Of a stretch of DNA of 7,473 nucleotides, positions 1-6,206 are shown piece by piece. The notes under the pieces are model-generated. The model was not told where the DNA came from, searched no databases, and saw nothing but the letters and a program-made list of their open reading frames with translations. The stretch is from contig JAISQQ010000281.1 in NCBI GenBank assembly GCA_031274075.1, positions 1-7,473 on the forward strand, read 5' to 3'. Both the position numbers and the translations under genes were made by a program. The stretch's first letter is position 1. Every line of letters starts with the position of its first letter. Origin of the DNA: Accumulibacter sp. (GTDB lineage Bacteria; Pseudomonadota; Gammaproteobacteria; Burkholderiales; Rhodocyclaceae).

Positions 1-71
1 GCGCTCTCCAGCAGAGGACGTATCGGATCGAACGGCTCGCGGCTAATGTCACTGGGGTAGCTGGCTCTCAT
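1..71 (-). CDS. IS5-family transposase, N-terminus only (runs off the window)
   Basis: The minus strand starts with ATG at 71-69 and stays open to the window edge, giving 23 codons that begin MRASYPSDISREPFDPIRPL. The 'YPSD.SRE.F..I.PLLESA' pattern is what I recognise as the start of IS5-family (DDE, DUF4096-type N-terminal domain) transposases. These enzymes cut and paste the element by a DDE-catalysed reaction. The catalytic domain lies outside the window, so whether the protein is intact cannot be judged. The start is about 45 bases inside a plausible element end near 116, the usual arrangement for such elements. The assignment rests on 23 residues and the family resemblance only. Confidence 0.72.
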   Translation of the reverse strand, partial: MRASYPSDISREPFDPIRPLLES

Positions 72-118
72 CTGCTTAGTATATCGGATAATTCGATAAG
101 ACTTTGAACAGGTTCTAA
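1..118 (-). mobile_element. End of an IS5-family insertion sequence
   Basis: This stretch contains the transposase start and its leader. The outer boundary is inferred: the minus-strand sequence AGAACCTGTTCAAAGTCT (116-99) looks like a terminal inverted repeat, and the following TAA at 116-118 would fit the short T-N-A target duplication made by some IS5 subgroups. The other end is outside the window, so neither the inverted repeat nor the target duplication can be confirmed here. Beyond 118 the sequence changes to non-coding repeat material. Confidence 0.5.
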
Positions 119-181
119 GGGCGGATACAAGCTGATTTCTTCCCGGTAGCGGGAGCTAACCACTACAGAAGGGAAGATACA
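119..181. other. Short non-coding stretch between IS end and REP-like pair
   Basis: No reading frame here is convincing. The octamer GATACAAG occurs twice (124-131 and 175-182), and a weak TTCTTCCC / GGGAAG pairing (137-144 with 171-176) could form a loose hairpin. A FecR-like anti-sigma gene would be expected just downstream of a FecI-type sigma gene, that is, leftward of 311. None is visible in this stretch. Confidence 0.4.
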
Positions 182-301
182 AGGGCGGGAAAGCAAAGCG
201 CCTCCCGCCGGTCCTTTTCACGGCGCAACGCGCCGCATGATATAAGCGGCGGCTGCGCCGGAGAGAAAGGACCGGCGGGAGGCGCTTTGCTTTCCCGCCC
301 T
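182..301. repeat. Paired REP-like palindromes: 36-bp perfect inverted repeat
   Basis: Positions 182-217 are the exact reverse complement of 266-301, with a 48-base spacer. Each arm is itself a stem-loop: GGCGGGA at 184-190 pairs with TCCCGCC at 203-209, and likewise in the other arm. The spacer holds further GC-rich hairpin sequence (CGGCGCaacGCGCCG, 221-235). Two palindromic units head to head is the layout of a bacterial interspersed mosaic element. The outer edges ACCGGCGG (271-278) and CCGCCCTACG (295-304) recur around a different core at 878-903, which indicates a family. On RNA it would form one very strong hairpin and could end transcripts coming from the sigma-factor remnant. Confidence 0.85.
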
Positions 302-310
302 ACGGGGCTG

Positions 311-810
311 TCATCCGTTCTCCGAACTCCTGCGCGCGAGGCAGACGTGTTTGGCGCGGCTGATGTATTGGTTGCCCCGGGCCAGGGAGACGCCCATGCG
401 GCGGGCGATTTCCTGGTTCGTCAGGTTGTCGGACACGTAGAGGGCGAAGGCTTCGCAGCAGCGGGGCGACAGGGCGGCGATTGTTTCCTGGTAGGCTTCG
501 ACGCTCCGGGACAGGGCGCAAATTGCCTCAGGCTGTAGATGGCTGGGGACGGTGAGCGCCGCCTCGCTTTCCGGCACGGTGTCGATGTCGAGGCAGTCGC
601 TCCAGGTTTCCGCGCCGCGGCGCATGTCGATGATGGCGTGCCTGGCGATCTTGCGCAACACCGCCCACGGCTAGAGAATGACCTGCCCTGAACGCTGCAT
701 GACCAAGGCGCGCGCATACGCTTCCTGCGCCGCGTCCTCCGCCGCGTCCCAGTCCTTGAGCATGCGCTGGCAATATTTCAATAGGTCCTCTGATAGAAGG
801 GGGTAAACAT
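311..810 (-). pseudogene. Broken FecI-like ECF sigma factor gene
   Basis: Translated on the minus strand, this resembles an ECF sigma factor of the FecI type, which directs RNA polymerase to iron or siderophore uptake genes in response to a FecR partner. ATG at 810-808 opens MFTPFYQRTY and then hits TGA at 780-778. A frame shifted by one continues LLKYCQRMLKDWDAAEDAAQ (sigma region 2), stops at an in-frame TAG (673-671) after SGQVIL, and resumes PWAVLRKIARHAIIDMRR, then region 4 (LSPRCCEAFALY...LTNQEIARRMGVSL) to the TGA at 313-311. Total length, about 166 codons, equals an intact FecI. The region 4 recognition helix ends unusually (ARGNQYISRAKHVC). One apparent frameshift plus one nonsense codon, and no FecR gene downstream, point to a dead gene. 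A short product from ATG 661 would lack most of region 2. Confidence 0.82.
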
Positions 811-811
811 T

Positions 812-870
812 TCAGGGATCAGGGGTCAGATGTCAGGGATCAGAAAAGTTACCGGCGCTTCGCGCCGAAG
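812..870. repeat. TCAGGGATCAG repeat block with GC hairpin (copy A, partial)
   Basis: TCAGGGATCAG occurs at 812-822 and 833-843, with a degenerate GGGTCAG between. It is followed by AGTTACC and a hairpin CGGCGC-ttc-GCGCCG (853-867). Compared with the copies at 906-983 and 6825-6909 this is one half of the same element, in the same orientation as the reverse complement of the 906-983 copy. The expected second half (AATTACTGATCCCTGA) is missing and is replaced by the unrelated palindrome at 878-903. It lies directly upstream of the sigma-factor remnant and two bases from its ATG. Confidence 0.7.
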
Positions 871-877
871 GTTTACG

Positions 878-903
878 ACCGGCGGATTGACATCCGCCCT
901 ACG
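878..903. repeat. Short REP-like palindrome with ACCGGCGG / CCGCCCTACG edges
   Basis: GGCGGAT (881-887) and ATCCGCC (892-898) form a perfect 7-bp stem with a four-base loop. The outer edges ACCGGCGG and CCGCCCTACG are identical to those of the right arm of the 182-301 pair, but the core between them differs. It sits between two units of the TCAGGGATCAG family, and looks like one repeat embedded in another. Confidence 0.7.
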
Positions 904-905
904 TG

Positions 906-983
906 TCAGGGATCAGTAATTCTTGCGGGCGCGAAGCGCTCGGTAACTGAACTGATTCCTGATCCCTGATTCCTGATCCCTGA
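906..983. repeat. TCAGGGATCAG palindromic element (copy B)
   Basis: TCAGGGATCAG at 906-916 is answered by its reverse complement CTGATCCCTGA at 959-969 and again at 973-983. Inside is TAATTC, then GGGCGCGAAGCGCTCGGTAA, itself a small GC hairpin. The copy at 6825-6909 has the same plan with a different core. The element overlaps the 3' end of the lytic transglycosylase gene, supplying its stop codon and last 25 codons. As RNA it would fold into a stable hairpin at the gene end and may act as terminator or stabiliser. Confidence 0.8.
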
Positions 984-1574
984 GCCGTAAAGCCACTGCC
1001 CTTGCCAGGCGTTGCGCACGAGGTTGGGGTATTCGGGGCGGCCGAGGCGGCCGTTGTAGCGGCCCAGGGCGCGGAAGAGGTCGCCGCGTTCTATGTCCAG
1101 GTAGTGGCGCAGGATCGTGCAGCCGTAGCGCAGGTTGGTGCGCAGGTGGAAGAGATTGTCGTCGGGGCGGCCGATCAGCTTGACCCAGAAGGGCATGACC
1201 TGCATGAAGCCGCGCGCGCCAGCCGAGGATACGGCGTATTTCTTGAAGCCGCTTTCCACCTGGATCAGGCCGAGCACCAGTTGCGGGTCGAGGCCGGCGC
1301 GAGTGGCTTCGTAGTGCACGGCGCGCAGGAATTCGTGGCGGTGCTCGCGGTTGGCGATGCGCTTTTCCAGGCGGCGCGACATCTCGCTCAGCCATTCGAC
1401 GGCTTCCATCGGGCCGCGAAACGAGCTGCCGGGCGGCGGCTGGTCGGCGATGGTCTTGGAGAGCGCGGCGCGCACGCTGTCCGACAGCGGCTCGTATTTC
1501 TGCGCCCCGGCCAGCGCGATGGTGGGGGACACGATGGCCAGGAGGGCCAGGAGGATGAGGGTCAGGCGGCGCAC
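906..1574 (-). CDS. Lytic transglycosylase (SLT family), secreted
   Basis: The 222-residue product is a soluble-lytic-transglycosylase domain enzyme, which cleaves peptidoglycan glycan strands and leaves 1,6-anhydro-muramyl ends in the periplasm. Residues 1-23 ([22 protein letters not shown]...) form a signal peptide. The SLT domain spans roughly 80-195: LIQVESGF carries the catalytic Glu107, followed by [13 protein letters not shown] (118-130), [13 protein letters not shown] (147-159) and [12 protein letters not shown] (172-183). I chose the GTG at 1574 because it overlaps the end of proS by 13 bases and places the signal peptide at the N-terminus; no later start keeps that peptide. The overlap suggests translational coupling to proS. 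The natural domain end is about WQGQWLYG (190-197). From Ser198 on ([10 protein letters not shown]...) the sequence is translated repeat element, so the tail is probably dispensable. Confidence 0.9.
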   Translation of the reverse strand: MRRLTLILLALLAIVSPTIALAGAQKYEPLSDSVRAALSKTIADQPPPGSSFRGPMEAVEWLSEMSRRLEKRIANREHRHEFLRAVHYEATRAGLDPQLVLGLIQVESGFKKYAVSSAGARGFMQVMPFWVKLIGRPDDNLFHLRTNLRYGCTILRHYLDIERGDLFRALGRYNGRLGRPEYPNLVRNAWQGQWLYGSGIRNQGSGISSVTERFAPARITDP

Positions 1575-3295
1575 AGCCGGGCTTCGATGAACTCGCCGAT
1601 GGCTTCGATCGGGACCATTTGCGCCTGCGCGTCGGTCCTTCCCTTGTATTCGAGCTTGCCTTCGGCCAGGCCGCGCTCGCCGACGACGACGCGGTGCGGG
1701 ACGCCGATCAGCTCCATGTCGGCGAACAGCACGCCGGGGCGCTCGTCGCGGTCGTCGAGCAGCACGTCGATTCCCGCCGCGCCGAGCGTGGCGTAGAGCC
1801 GGTCGGCGGCGGCGCGGACGGCTTCGCTCTTGGCGTAGCCCATCGGCACGACGCACACTTCGAAGGGGGCGATGGCGCGCGGGAAGACGATGCCGCGCGC
1901 GTCGTGGCATTGTTCGATGGCCGCGCCGACGATGCGCGAGACGCCGATGCCGTAGCAGCCCATTTCCATGACCTGGCTTTTGCCGTCGGCGTCGAGGAAG
2001 CAGCATTTCATCGCTTCGGAATATTTCTTGCGCAACTGGAAGATGTGGCCGACTTCGATGCCGCGGCAGATTTCCAGCCGGCCCCGGCCGTCGGGCGAGG
2101 GGTCGCCGGCGACGACGTTGCGCAGGTCGGCGACCGCGCCGGGTTCCGGCAGGTCGCGTCCGAAATTGACCCCGGTCAGGTGATGGCCGGCTTCGTTGGC
2201 GCCGCAGATGAAGTCGCTCATCGCCGCGACGCCGCGGTCGGCGAAGACGGGAACGCCGGCGCCGACCGGGCCGATGTAGCCCGGCGGGCCGCCGAGCGCG
2301 GCGGCGATTTCGTCGTCGCGGGCAAAACGGAAATCGCCGACGATCTTCTGCGTTTTCACTTCGTTGAGATCATGGTCGCCACGCAGCAGGATCAGGGCGA
2401 ATCCAGTATCCGTCCCGCCGTCCTGCCCGCCTTCCGGCGCGCGCATCACGGCGATGGCCTTGACGGTCCGCTCGATCGGGACGCCGAGGAATTCGGCCAC
2501 GTCTTCGCAGCGCTTTTTGTCCGGCGTGGCGACCTTGGTCATTGCGGCGCTTGGCGCGGCGCGCGGCGTTTCCGGGGCGAGCGCTTCGGCCAGTTCGACG
2601 TTGGCGGCGTAGTCCGAGGCGGGGCAGAAGGCGAGCGCGTCCTCGCCCGAATCGGCGAGCACGTGGAATTCGTGCGAACCCGAGCCGCCGATCGCTCCGG
2701 GGTCGGCGGCGACCACGCGGAAGCGAAGGCCCAGGCGGGTGAAGATGCGCGTGTAGGTGTCGAACATGTTGCGGTATTCGCGCCGCAGATCCTCGAAGCC
2801 GGCGTGGAAGGAGTAGCCGTCCTTCATCAGGAATTCCCGCCCGCGCATGACGCCGAAGCGCGGCCGGATTTCGTCGCGGAACTTGGTCTGCACCTGGTAG
2901 AAGTGCCGCGGCAACTGGCGGTAGCTCTTGATTTCCCGGCGCACGATGTCGGTGATCACCTCTTCGTGCGTCGGCCCGATGACGAAATCGCGCTGGTGGC
3001 GATCCTTCAGCCGGAGCAGTTCGGGGCCGTATTTCTCCCAGCGGCCCGATTCCTGCCACAGTTCCGCCGGCTGCACGGCGGGCATGGAAAGTTCGATGGC
3101 TCCGGCGCGGTTCATTTCCTCGCGCACGATGTTTTCCACCTTGCGCAGCACGCGCAGGCCCAAGGGCATCCAGGTGTAGATGCCGCCGGCCAGGCGCTTC
3201 ACCAGGCCGGCGCGCGTCATCAACTGGTGGCTGAGTATCTCGGCGTCGGCGGGCGCTTCCTTCAGCGTGGAAATGAAATAACTCGAAGTTCGCAT
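1562..3295 (-). CDS. proS: Prolyl-tRNA synthetase
   Basis: This cytosolic class IIa aminoacyl-tRNA synthetase charges tRNA-Pro with proline. The 577-residue length matches the bacterial long (editing) form; E. coli has 572. Residues 39-72 carry motif 1 ([18 protein letters not shown]), GPTHEE is at 108-112, motif 2 [10 protein letters not shown] at 139-148, and motif 3 GIGVSR at 449-454. An inserted YbaK-like editing domain occupies about 224-405, with the [10 protein letters not shown] loop at 336-345 and Lys279, which aligns by position with the editing lysine of the E. coli enzyme. The anticodon-binding domain follows from about 475 ([10 protein letters not shown]) to the end. The start [19 protein letters not shown] is the family's usual N-terminus; an upstream frame to 3400 is open but lacks homology. 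No strong Shine-Dalgarno is seen. It is divergent from rppH and overlaps the downstream transglycosylase gene. Confidence 0.98.
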   Translation of the reverse strand: MRTSSYFISTLKEAPADAEILSHQLMTRAGLVKRLAGGIYTWMPLGLRVLRKVENIVREEMNRAGAIELSMPAVQPAELWQESGRWEKYGPELLRLKDRHQRDFVIGPTHEEVITDIVRREIKSYRQLPRHFYQVQTKFRDEIRPRFGVMRGREFLMKDGYSFHAGFEDLRREYRNMFDTYTRIFTRLGLRFRVVAADPGAIGGSGSHEFHVLADSGEDALAFCPASDYAANVELAEALAPETPRAAPSAAMTKVATPDKKRCEDVAEFLGVPIERTVKAIAVMRAPEGGQDGGTDTGFALILLRGDHDLNEVKTQKIVGDFRFARDDEIAAALGGPPGYIGPVGAGVPVFADRGVAAMSDFICGANEAGHHLTGVNFGRDLPEPGAVADLRNVVAGDPSPDGRGRLEICRGIEVGHIFQLRKKYSEAMKCCFLDADGKSQVMEMGCYGIGVSRIVGAAIEQCHDARGIVFPRAIAPFEVCVVPMGYAKSEAVRAAADRLYATLGAAGIDVLLDDRDERPGVLFADMELIGVPHRVVVGERGLAEGKLEYKGRTDAQAQMVPIEAIGEFIEARLCAA

Positions 3296-3330
3296 TTTCG
3301 TTGGCGTCGATGAGGTTCGGGAAGAGGCAA

Positions 3331-3336
3331 ATTTTA
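3331..3336 (-). promoter_or_regulatory. Candidate -10 element for proS
   Basis: On the minus strand TGTAAAAT gives a TAAAAT hexamer with an upstream TG, 36 bases before the proS ATG. No good -35 hexamer stands 16-18 bases upstream; the nearest, TTGGAA, is too far. A small hairpin GCCGG-aaaac-CCGGC (3344-3358) lies just upstream in the divergent proS/rppH spacer. This is a weak candidate by sequence alone. Confidence 0.3.
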
Positions 3337-3422
3337 CAGGACTGCCGGAAAACCCGGCTTTCCAAGCTCCGTGAAATGTGAAAAAATCCAGCCTAACCAA
3401 CAGATTTGCAGGTTTAGACGAA

Positions 3423-3959
3423 ATGCTCGATCGTGAAGGCTATCGCCCGAACGTCGGCATCATCCTGTGTAACGCGAAAAACGAGGTTTTCTGGGGCAAG
3501 CGCATTCGTGAACACTCTTGGCAGTTTCCGCAAGGAGGCATCAAGCGTGGTGAAACACCCGAAGAGGCCATGTATCGGGAACTCCACGAAGAAATCGGCC
3601 TGCGTCAGGAACACGTGAGCGTCCTTGGCAGGACGAAGGACTGGCTGCGTTACGATGTGCCGATTTACTGGGTCAAGCGCGAATGGCGCGGCAGTTACCG
3701 CGGACAAAAACAGATATGGTTTCTGTTGCGCCTGGTCGGACGGGACAGCGACGTTTCCCTGCGCGCGACGGATCACCCCGAATTCGACGCCTGGCGCTGG
3801 AACAACTATTGGGTTTCGCTCGATTCGGTGATCGAATTCAAGCGCCATGTCTACGAGCAGGCGCTGAACGAGTTGGCGCGCTTCCTCGACGCCGACCATC
3901 GCCGCGGGCGCGAATCCGTCCGGCGGCAGGTGGCGAAGCTGGAGATCGAGGGCGAGTAG
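3423..3959 (+). CDS. rppH: RNA pyrophosphohydrolase (Nudix)
   Basis: RppH removes pyrophosphate from the 5' triphosphate of mRNAs and so opens them to RNase E decay; it also hydrolyses dinucleoside polyphosphates. The 178-residue product has the complete Nudix box from Gly38 to Leu60 ([20 protein letters not shown] followed by IGL), with metal-binding Glu53, Glu56 and Glu57, the same numbering as in E. coli RppH. The flanking signatures [12 protein letters not shown] (4-15), [16 protein letters not shown] (24-39) and [11 protein letters not shown] (116-126) also match. The frame is open to a GTG at 3378, but [12 protein letters not shown] is the conserved family start, so I use 3423; its Shine-Dalgarno is weak (AGG at 3410-3412). 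It is divergent from proS and 25 bases ahead of the CNP1-like gene, with which it probably forms an operon. Confidence 0.96.
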   Translation: MLDREGYRPNVGIILCNAKNEVFWGKRIREHSWQFPQGGIKRGETPEEAMYRELHEEIGLRQEHVSVLGRTKDWLRYDVPIYWVKREWRGSYRGQKQIWFLLRLVGRDSDVSLRATDHPEFDAWRWNNYWVSLDSVIEFKRHVYEQALNELARFLDADHRRGRESVRRQVAKLEIEGE

Positions 3960-3984
3960 GCGCGGGGACAGGACAGGAAAAAGG

Positions 3985-4521
3985 ATGAGGAAGATGCCTA
4001 CGACACGCCGTTTCGCGCTGTTTTTCGCCGTTTCCGCCGGGCTGCTCTGGCTTTCGCCGTGGGCCTTGGCCGCGCTCTTCGATAATGAATTCGACGAAAA
4101 GCCGTGGGAAGAGATCGAGGTCCAGTTGCCGGCGTTTCCCGAAGCCGAAAATCTGATCCCCTTCCAAGTGGGCGCGATCAGCGACATGCGTTTCCTGATC
4201 GACGAAAAATCGATCTCGGTCGGCAGCGACGCGGTGATCCGCTACACGCTGGTGGCGATCAGTCCGCAGGGGGCGCGAAACGTCAGTTTCGAGGGCATGC
4301 GCTGCGACACCGTCGAACGCCGGGTCTACGCGTTCGGACAGGCCGACGGGACGTGGTCCAAGGCGCGCAGCAACAAGTGGGCGAGGATTCGGGGGAGCAG
4401 CAACTCGTACCCGGTCGCGCTGTTCGCCGACTATTTCTGCACGATCGGCCAAAGGACGGTGATGACGCCGGAAGACGCGGTTCGCGTCCTGCGCTATGGA
4501 GGCCGGGGCGCGGAACCCTAG
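3985..4521 (+). CDS. CNP1-like family protein, predicted periplasmic
   Basis: The 178-residue product resembles the CNP1-like family (named after a cryptic neisserial protein), which has no established biochemical role. Residues 1-29 form a signal peptide: a basic start, a hydrophobic stretch FALFFAVSAGLLWLSPW and an ALA cleavage site. The mature part is acidic at first (DNEFDEKPWEEIEVQLP), then has a beta-rich core (RFLIDEKSISVGSDAVIRYT, ARNVSFEGMRC, ERRVYAFG, NSYPVALFADYFC). Its two cysteines, Cys107 and Cys152, could form a disulfide. ATG 3985 follows GGAAAAAGG directly; ATG 3994, preceded by GAGGAAG, is an equally possible start and keeps the signal peptide. The gene follows rppH by 25 bases and its stop overlaps that of the convergent OsmC-family gene. 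The family call rests on recall of sequence pattern; the function is unknown. Confidence 0.82.
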   Translation: MRKMPTTRRFALFFAVSAGLLWLSPWALAALFDNEFDEKPWEEIEVQLPAFPEAENLIPFQVGAISDMRFLIDEKSISVGSDAVIRYTLVAISPQGARNVSFEGMRCDTVERRVYAFGQADGTWSKARSNKWARIRGSSNSYPVALFADYFCTIGQRTVMTPEDAVRVLRYGGRGAEP

Positions 4522-4973
4522 GAACCCTGGGCGCGGTCGTCCCGAAGGGGGATTTCGCCGTCGACGATTTCAAAGTCGTGGGTGATCGCGGCGGTCTGGC
4601 CCAGCATGATGGAGGCGGAGCAATACTTTTCCTTCGAGAGTTCGATCGCGCGGGCGACGGTCTCCGGCTTGAGGCGTCTGCCGCTGACGGTGAAATGGAA
4701 ATGGATGCGGGTGAAGACCTTGGGGTCGGTTTCGGCGCGTTCGGCGCGCAGGCTGACTTCGCAGCCGGTGATCGCGTGCCGCCCCTTTTTCAGGATGTGC
4801 ACCACGTCGAACGCGGTGCAGCCTCCGGTGCCGGCCAGCAGCATCTCCATGGGGCGGGGCGCCAGGTTCCGGCCGCCGGCATCGGGAGGCCCGTCCATGA
4901 GCACCGCGTGCCCGCTCCCGGTCTCCGCGAGAAACGACATGCCGCCATCGATCCACTTCACCTTGCAGTCCAT
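4518..4973 (-). CDS. OsmC/Ohr-family protein (YhfA-like)
   Basis: The product has 151 residues, slightly longer than the ~134 of E. coli YhfA, with an extra charged C-terminal tail. Family members are cytosolic; characterised OsmC and Ohr enzymes reduce organic or lipoyl-linked hydroperoxides through two cysteines. Here Cys52 lies in the GTGGCTAFDVVHIL helix and Cys118 in KYCSASIMLG, the expected positions. The N-terminal strand KVKWIDGGMSFLAETGSGH, the NLAPRPMEMLLAGTGG segment and the C-terminal AAITHDFEI are also typical of the YhfA-like branch, whose substrate is not established. ATG 4973 has a good Shine-Dalgarno (AAGGAA, 4988-4983) nine bases upstream, so the longer open frame to 5018 is not used. 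It is divergent from rplM and convergent with the CNP1-like gene. Confidence 0.92.
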   Translation of the reverse strand: MDCKVKWIDGGMSFLAETGSGHAVLMDGPPDAGGRNLAPRPMEMLLAGTGGCTAFDVVHILKKGRHAITGCEVSLRAERAETDPKVFTRIHFHFTVSGRRLKPETVARAIELSKEKYCSASIMLGQTAAITHDFEIVDGEIPLRDDRAQGS

Positions 4974-5021
4974 GATCGCGATTTCCTTTCGTCGAAAACA
5001 AGCCCCGCGCCAAAACATCGA

Positions 5022-5051
5022 TTGACATGAATCGTGCGCCTGCCATAAAAT
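5022..5051 (+). promoter_or_regulatory. Sigma-70 promoter of rplM-rpsI
   Basis: TTGACA (5022-5027), a perfect -35 hexamer, is followed by an 18-base spacer and TAAAAT (5046-5051), a five-of-six match to the -10 consensus. Transcription would start near 5058, leaving a leader of about 35 bases before rplM. This is the best promoter in the window and suits a ribosomal protein operon. Confidence 0.75.
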
Positions 5052-5093
5052 ACACGGCTTTACCTCATCAGGCTTTCAAGGACGGATCTGGAA

Positions 5094-5522
5094 ATGAAGA
5101 CTTTTTCCGCCAAGTCGCACGAAGTGAAGCGCGAGTGGCTCTTGGTCGACGCCACCGACAAGGTGCTGGGCCGCCTCGCGACCGAGATCGCCCGACGCCT
5201 GCGCGGCAAGCATAAACCCGAATTCACGCCGCATGTAGACACCGGCGATTTTATCATCGTGACCAACGTGGAGAAGCTGCGCGTGACCGGCAACAAGGCC
5301 GAGGACAAGATGTACTACCGCCACACGGGCTACCCGGGCGGGATATACGAGATCAATTTCAAGAAGCTGCAACAGCGTTTTCCGGGGCGGATACTGGAAA
5401 AGGCGGTCAAGGGCATGCTGCCGAAAGGCCCGCTGGGCTACGCCATGCTGAAGAAGATGAAGTGCTACGCGGGCGGCGTCCATCCACACGCGGCGCAGCA
5501 GCCGAAGGTTCTGGAACTCTAA
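5094..5522 (+). CDS. rplM: 50S ribosomal protein L13
   Basis: L13 is an early-assembling protein of the large ribosomal subunit that binds 23S rRNA. The product has 142 residues, exactly the usual bacterial length. Recognisable segments are [19 protein letters not shown] (2-20), the [19 protein letters not shown] region, [12 protein letters not shown] (47-58), the signature [10 protein letters not shown] (75-84), and [20 protein letters not shown] (108-127) followed by HPHAAQQP. An AAGGA Shine-Dalgarno at 5078-5082 lies 11 bases before the ATG, and a strong promoter lies upstream. rpsI follows after nine bases, the conserved bacterial pairing. Confidence 0.98.
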   Translation: MKTFSAKSHEVKREWLLVDATDKVLGRLATEIARRLRGKHKPEFTPHVDTGDFIIVTNVEKLRVTGNKAEDKMYYRHTGYPGGIYEINFKKLQQRFPGRILEKAVKGMLPKGPLGYAMLKKMKCYAGGVHPHAAQQPKVLEL

Positions 5523-5531
5523 GAGGTCGAA

Positions 5532-5924
5532 ATGGCTGAAAACTACTACTATGGCACCGGACGCCGCAAAAGCGCCGTGGCGCGCGTCTTCATGAAGCGC
5601 GGCGCGGGCGGCATCGTGGTCAACGGCAAACCGGTCGATGAATTTTTCTCCCGTGTGACCGGGCGGATGATCGTTCGCCAGCCGCTCGAACTGGTCGATC
5701 AACTGAGCGCTTTCGACATCATGGTCAATGTCTCCGGCGGCGGCGAGTCCGGGCAGGCGGGCGCGGTGCGCCACGGCATCACGCGGGCGCTGATCGAATA
5801 CGACGCGACTTTCAAGCCCGCGCTGTCGAAAGCCGGTTTCGTGTCGCGCGACGCGCGTGAAGTCGAGCGGAAGAAAGTGGGCCTGCACAAGGCTCGCCGG
5901 CGCAAGCAGTTCTCCAAGCGCTGA
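5532..5924 (+). CDS. rpsI: 30S ribosomal protein S9
   Basis: S9 sits in the head of the small subunit, with its basic C-terminal tail reaching the P-site tRNA. The 130-residue product matches the family length. It has the N-terminal [15 protein letters not shown] (7-21), the [20 protein letters not shown] core, and the highly basic end [11 protein letters not shown], including the terminal Lys-Arg that contacts tRNA in known ribosome structures. GAGGT (5523-5527) begins immediately after the rplM stop and provides the ribosome binding site, so the two genes are translated from one message in the usual rplM-rpsI order. A hairpin about 30 bases downstream probably ends the operon. Confidence 0.98.
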   Translation: MAENYYYGTGRRKSAVARVFMKRGAGGIVVNGKPVDEFFSRVTGRMIVRQPLELVDQLSAFDIMVNVSGGGESGQAGAVRHGITRALIEYDATFKPALSKAGFVSRDAREVERKKVGLHKARRRKQFSKR

Positions 5925-5953
5925 CGCGCCTGTTTGTTGACATCGAGTCTTGC

Positions 5954-5978
5954 AAGGCCGCCGGCGGGCGGCTTTGTG
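5954..5978 (+). terminator. Probable rho-independent terminator of rplM-rpsI
   Basis: GCCGCC (5957-5962), loop GGCG, GGCGGC (5967-5972) make a six-bp GC stem, extended by AAG/TTT pairing on each side including one G-T wobble. The T run after the stem is short (TTTGTG), so termination may be incomplete and some transcripts could reach erpA. Confidence 0.55.
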
Positions 5979-6143
5979 CTCTCTGTGTTCTCTGCGACTT
6001 GCGCGCCGGTGTTTCATCGAGCGTCATTGAGCGCCGGATGGTTTATCATTGGCGGAACTCTTTTGACCGGAGCGCGACGAACGAGGCGAGGCGAGACGCC
6101 GCTGTTCGCAGGCGTCCGCGCGGTTCGAGCCGAAGGATGATCG
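5979..6143. other. rpsI-erpA intergenic region
   Basis: No gene is supported between rpsI and erpA (283 bases in all). The CT-rich phrase CTCTCTGTGTTCTCTGCG (5980-5997) resembles short phrases that I have seen repeated in intergenic regions of environmental proteobacteria, but there is only one copy here. TATCAT (6044-6049) could be a -10 for erpA, but no -35 is properly spaced; TTGACC at 6063-6068 has no -10 downstream. The erpA promoter is therefore not fixed. Confidence 0.4.
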
Positions 6144-6167
6144 CGCTTGTTTCAACGCTTGTTTCAA
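6144..6167 (+). repeat. 12-bp perfect tandem duplication upstream of erpA
   Basis: CGCTTGTTTCAA occurs twice without a gap (6144-6155, 6156-6167), 39 bases before the erpA ATG and probably inside its 5' leader. Such a short tandem copy may be a simple slippage product, or a double binding site. Confidence 0.7.
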
Positions 6168-6206
6168 GAATCGCCACACATGGATAGATGCCAGGAAGGA
6201 AGATCG

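Noticed and set aside
812..983. A possible CRISPR array from the repeated TCAGGGATCAG units
   Set aside because: The units are 11-14 bases, irregularly spaced and partly inverted, without unique spacers of constant length, and no cas gene is visible.
1619..3313. A 564-codon open frame on the plus strand opposite proS
   Set aside because: It is a GC-rich antisense shadow: proS fits its family end to end on the other strand. The antisense product shows no recognisable domain and consists of low-complexity Ala/Val/Asp/Gly text.
3378..3422. An upstream GTG start for rppH adding 15 residues
   Set aside because: The conserved family N-terminus begins at [12 protein letters not shown] (3423), and the extra residues have no counterpart that I know of.
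5076..6017. A 313-codon minus-strand frame opposite rplM and rpsI
   Set aside because: Both ribosomal proteins are unmistakable on the plus strand, and the antisense product has no family features or start signals.
6044..6049. TATCAT as the erpA -10 promoter element
   Set aside because: No -35 hexamer stands 16-18 bases upstream (GCGTCA or CGTCAT only), so the call would rest on one hexamer.
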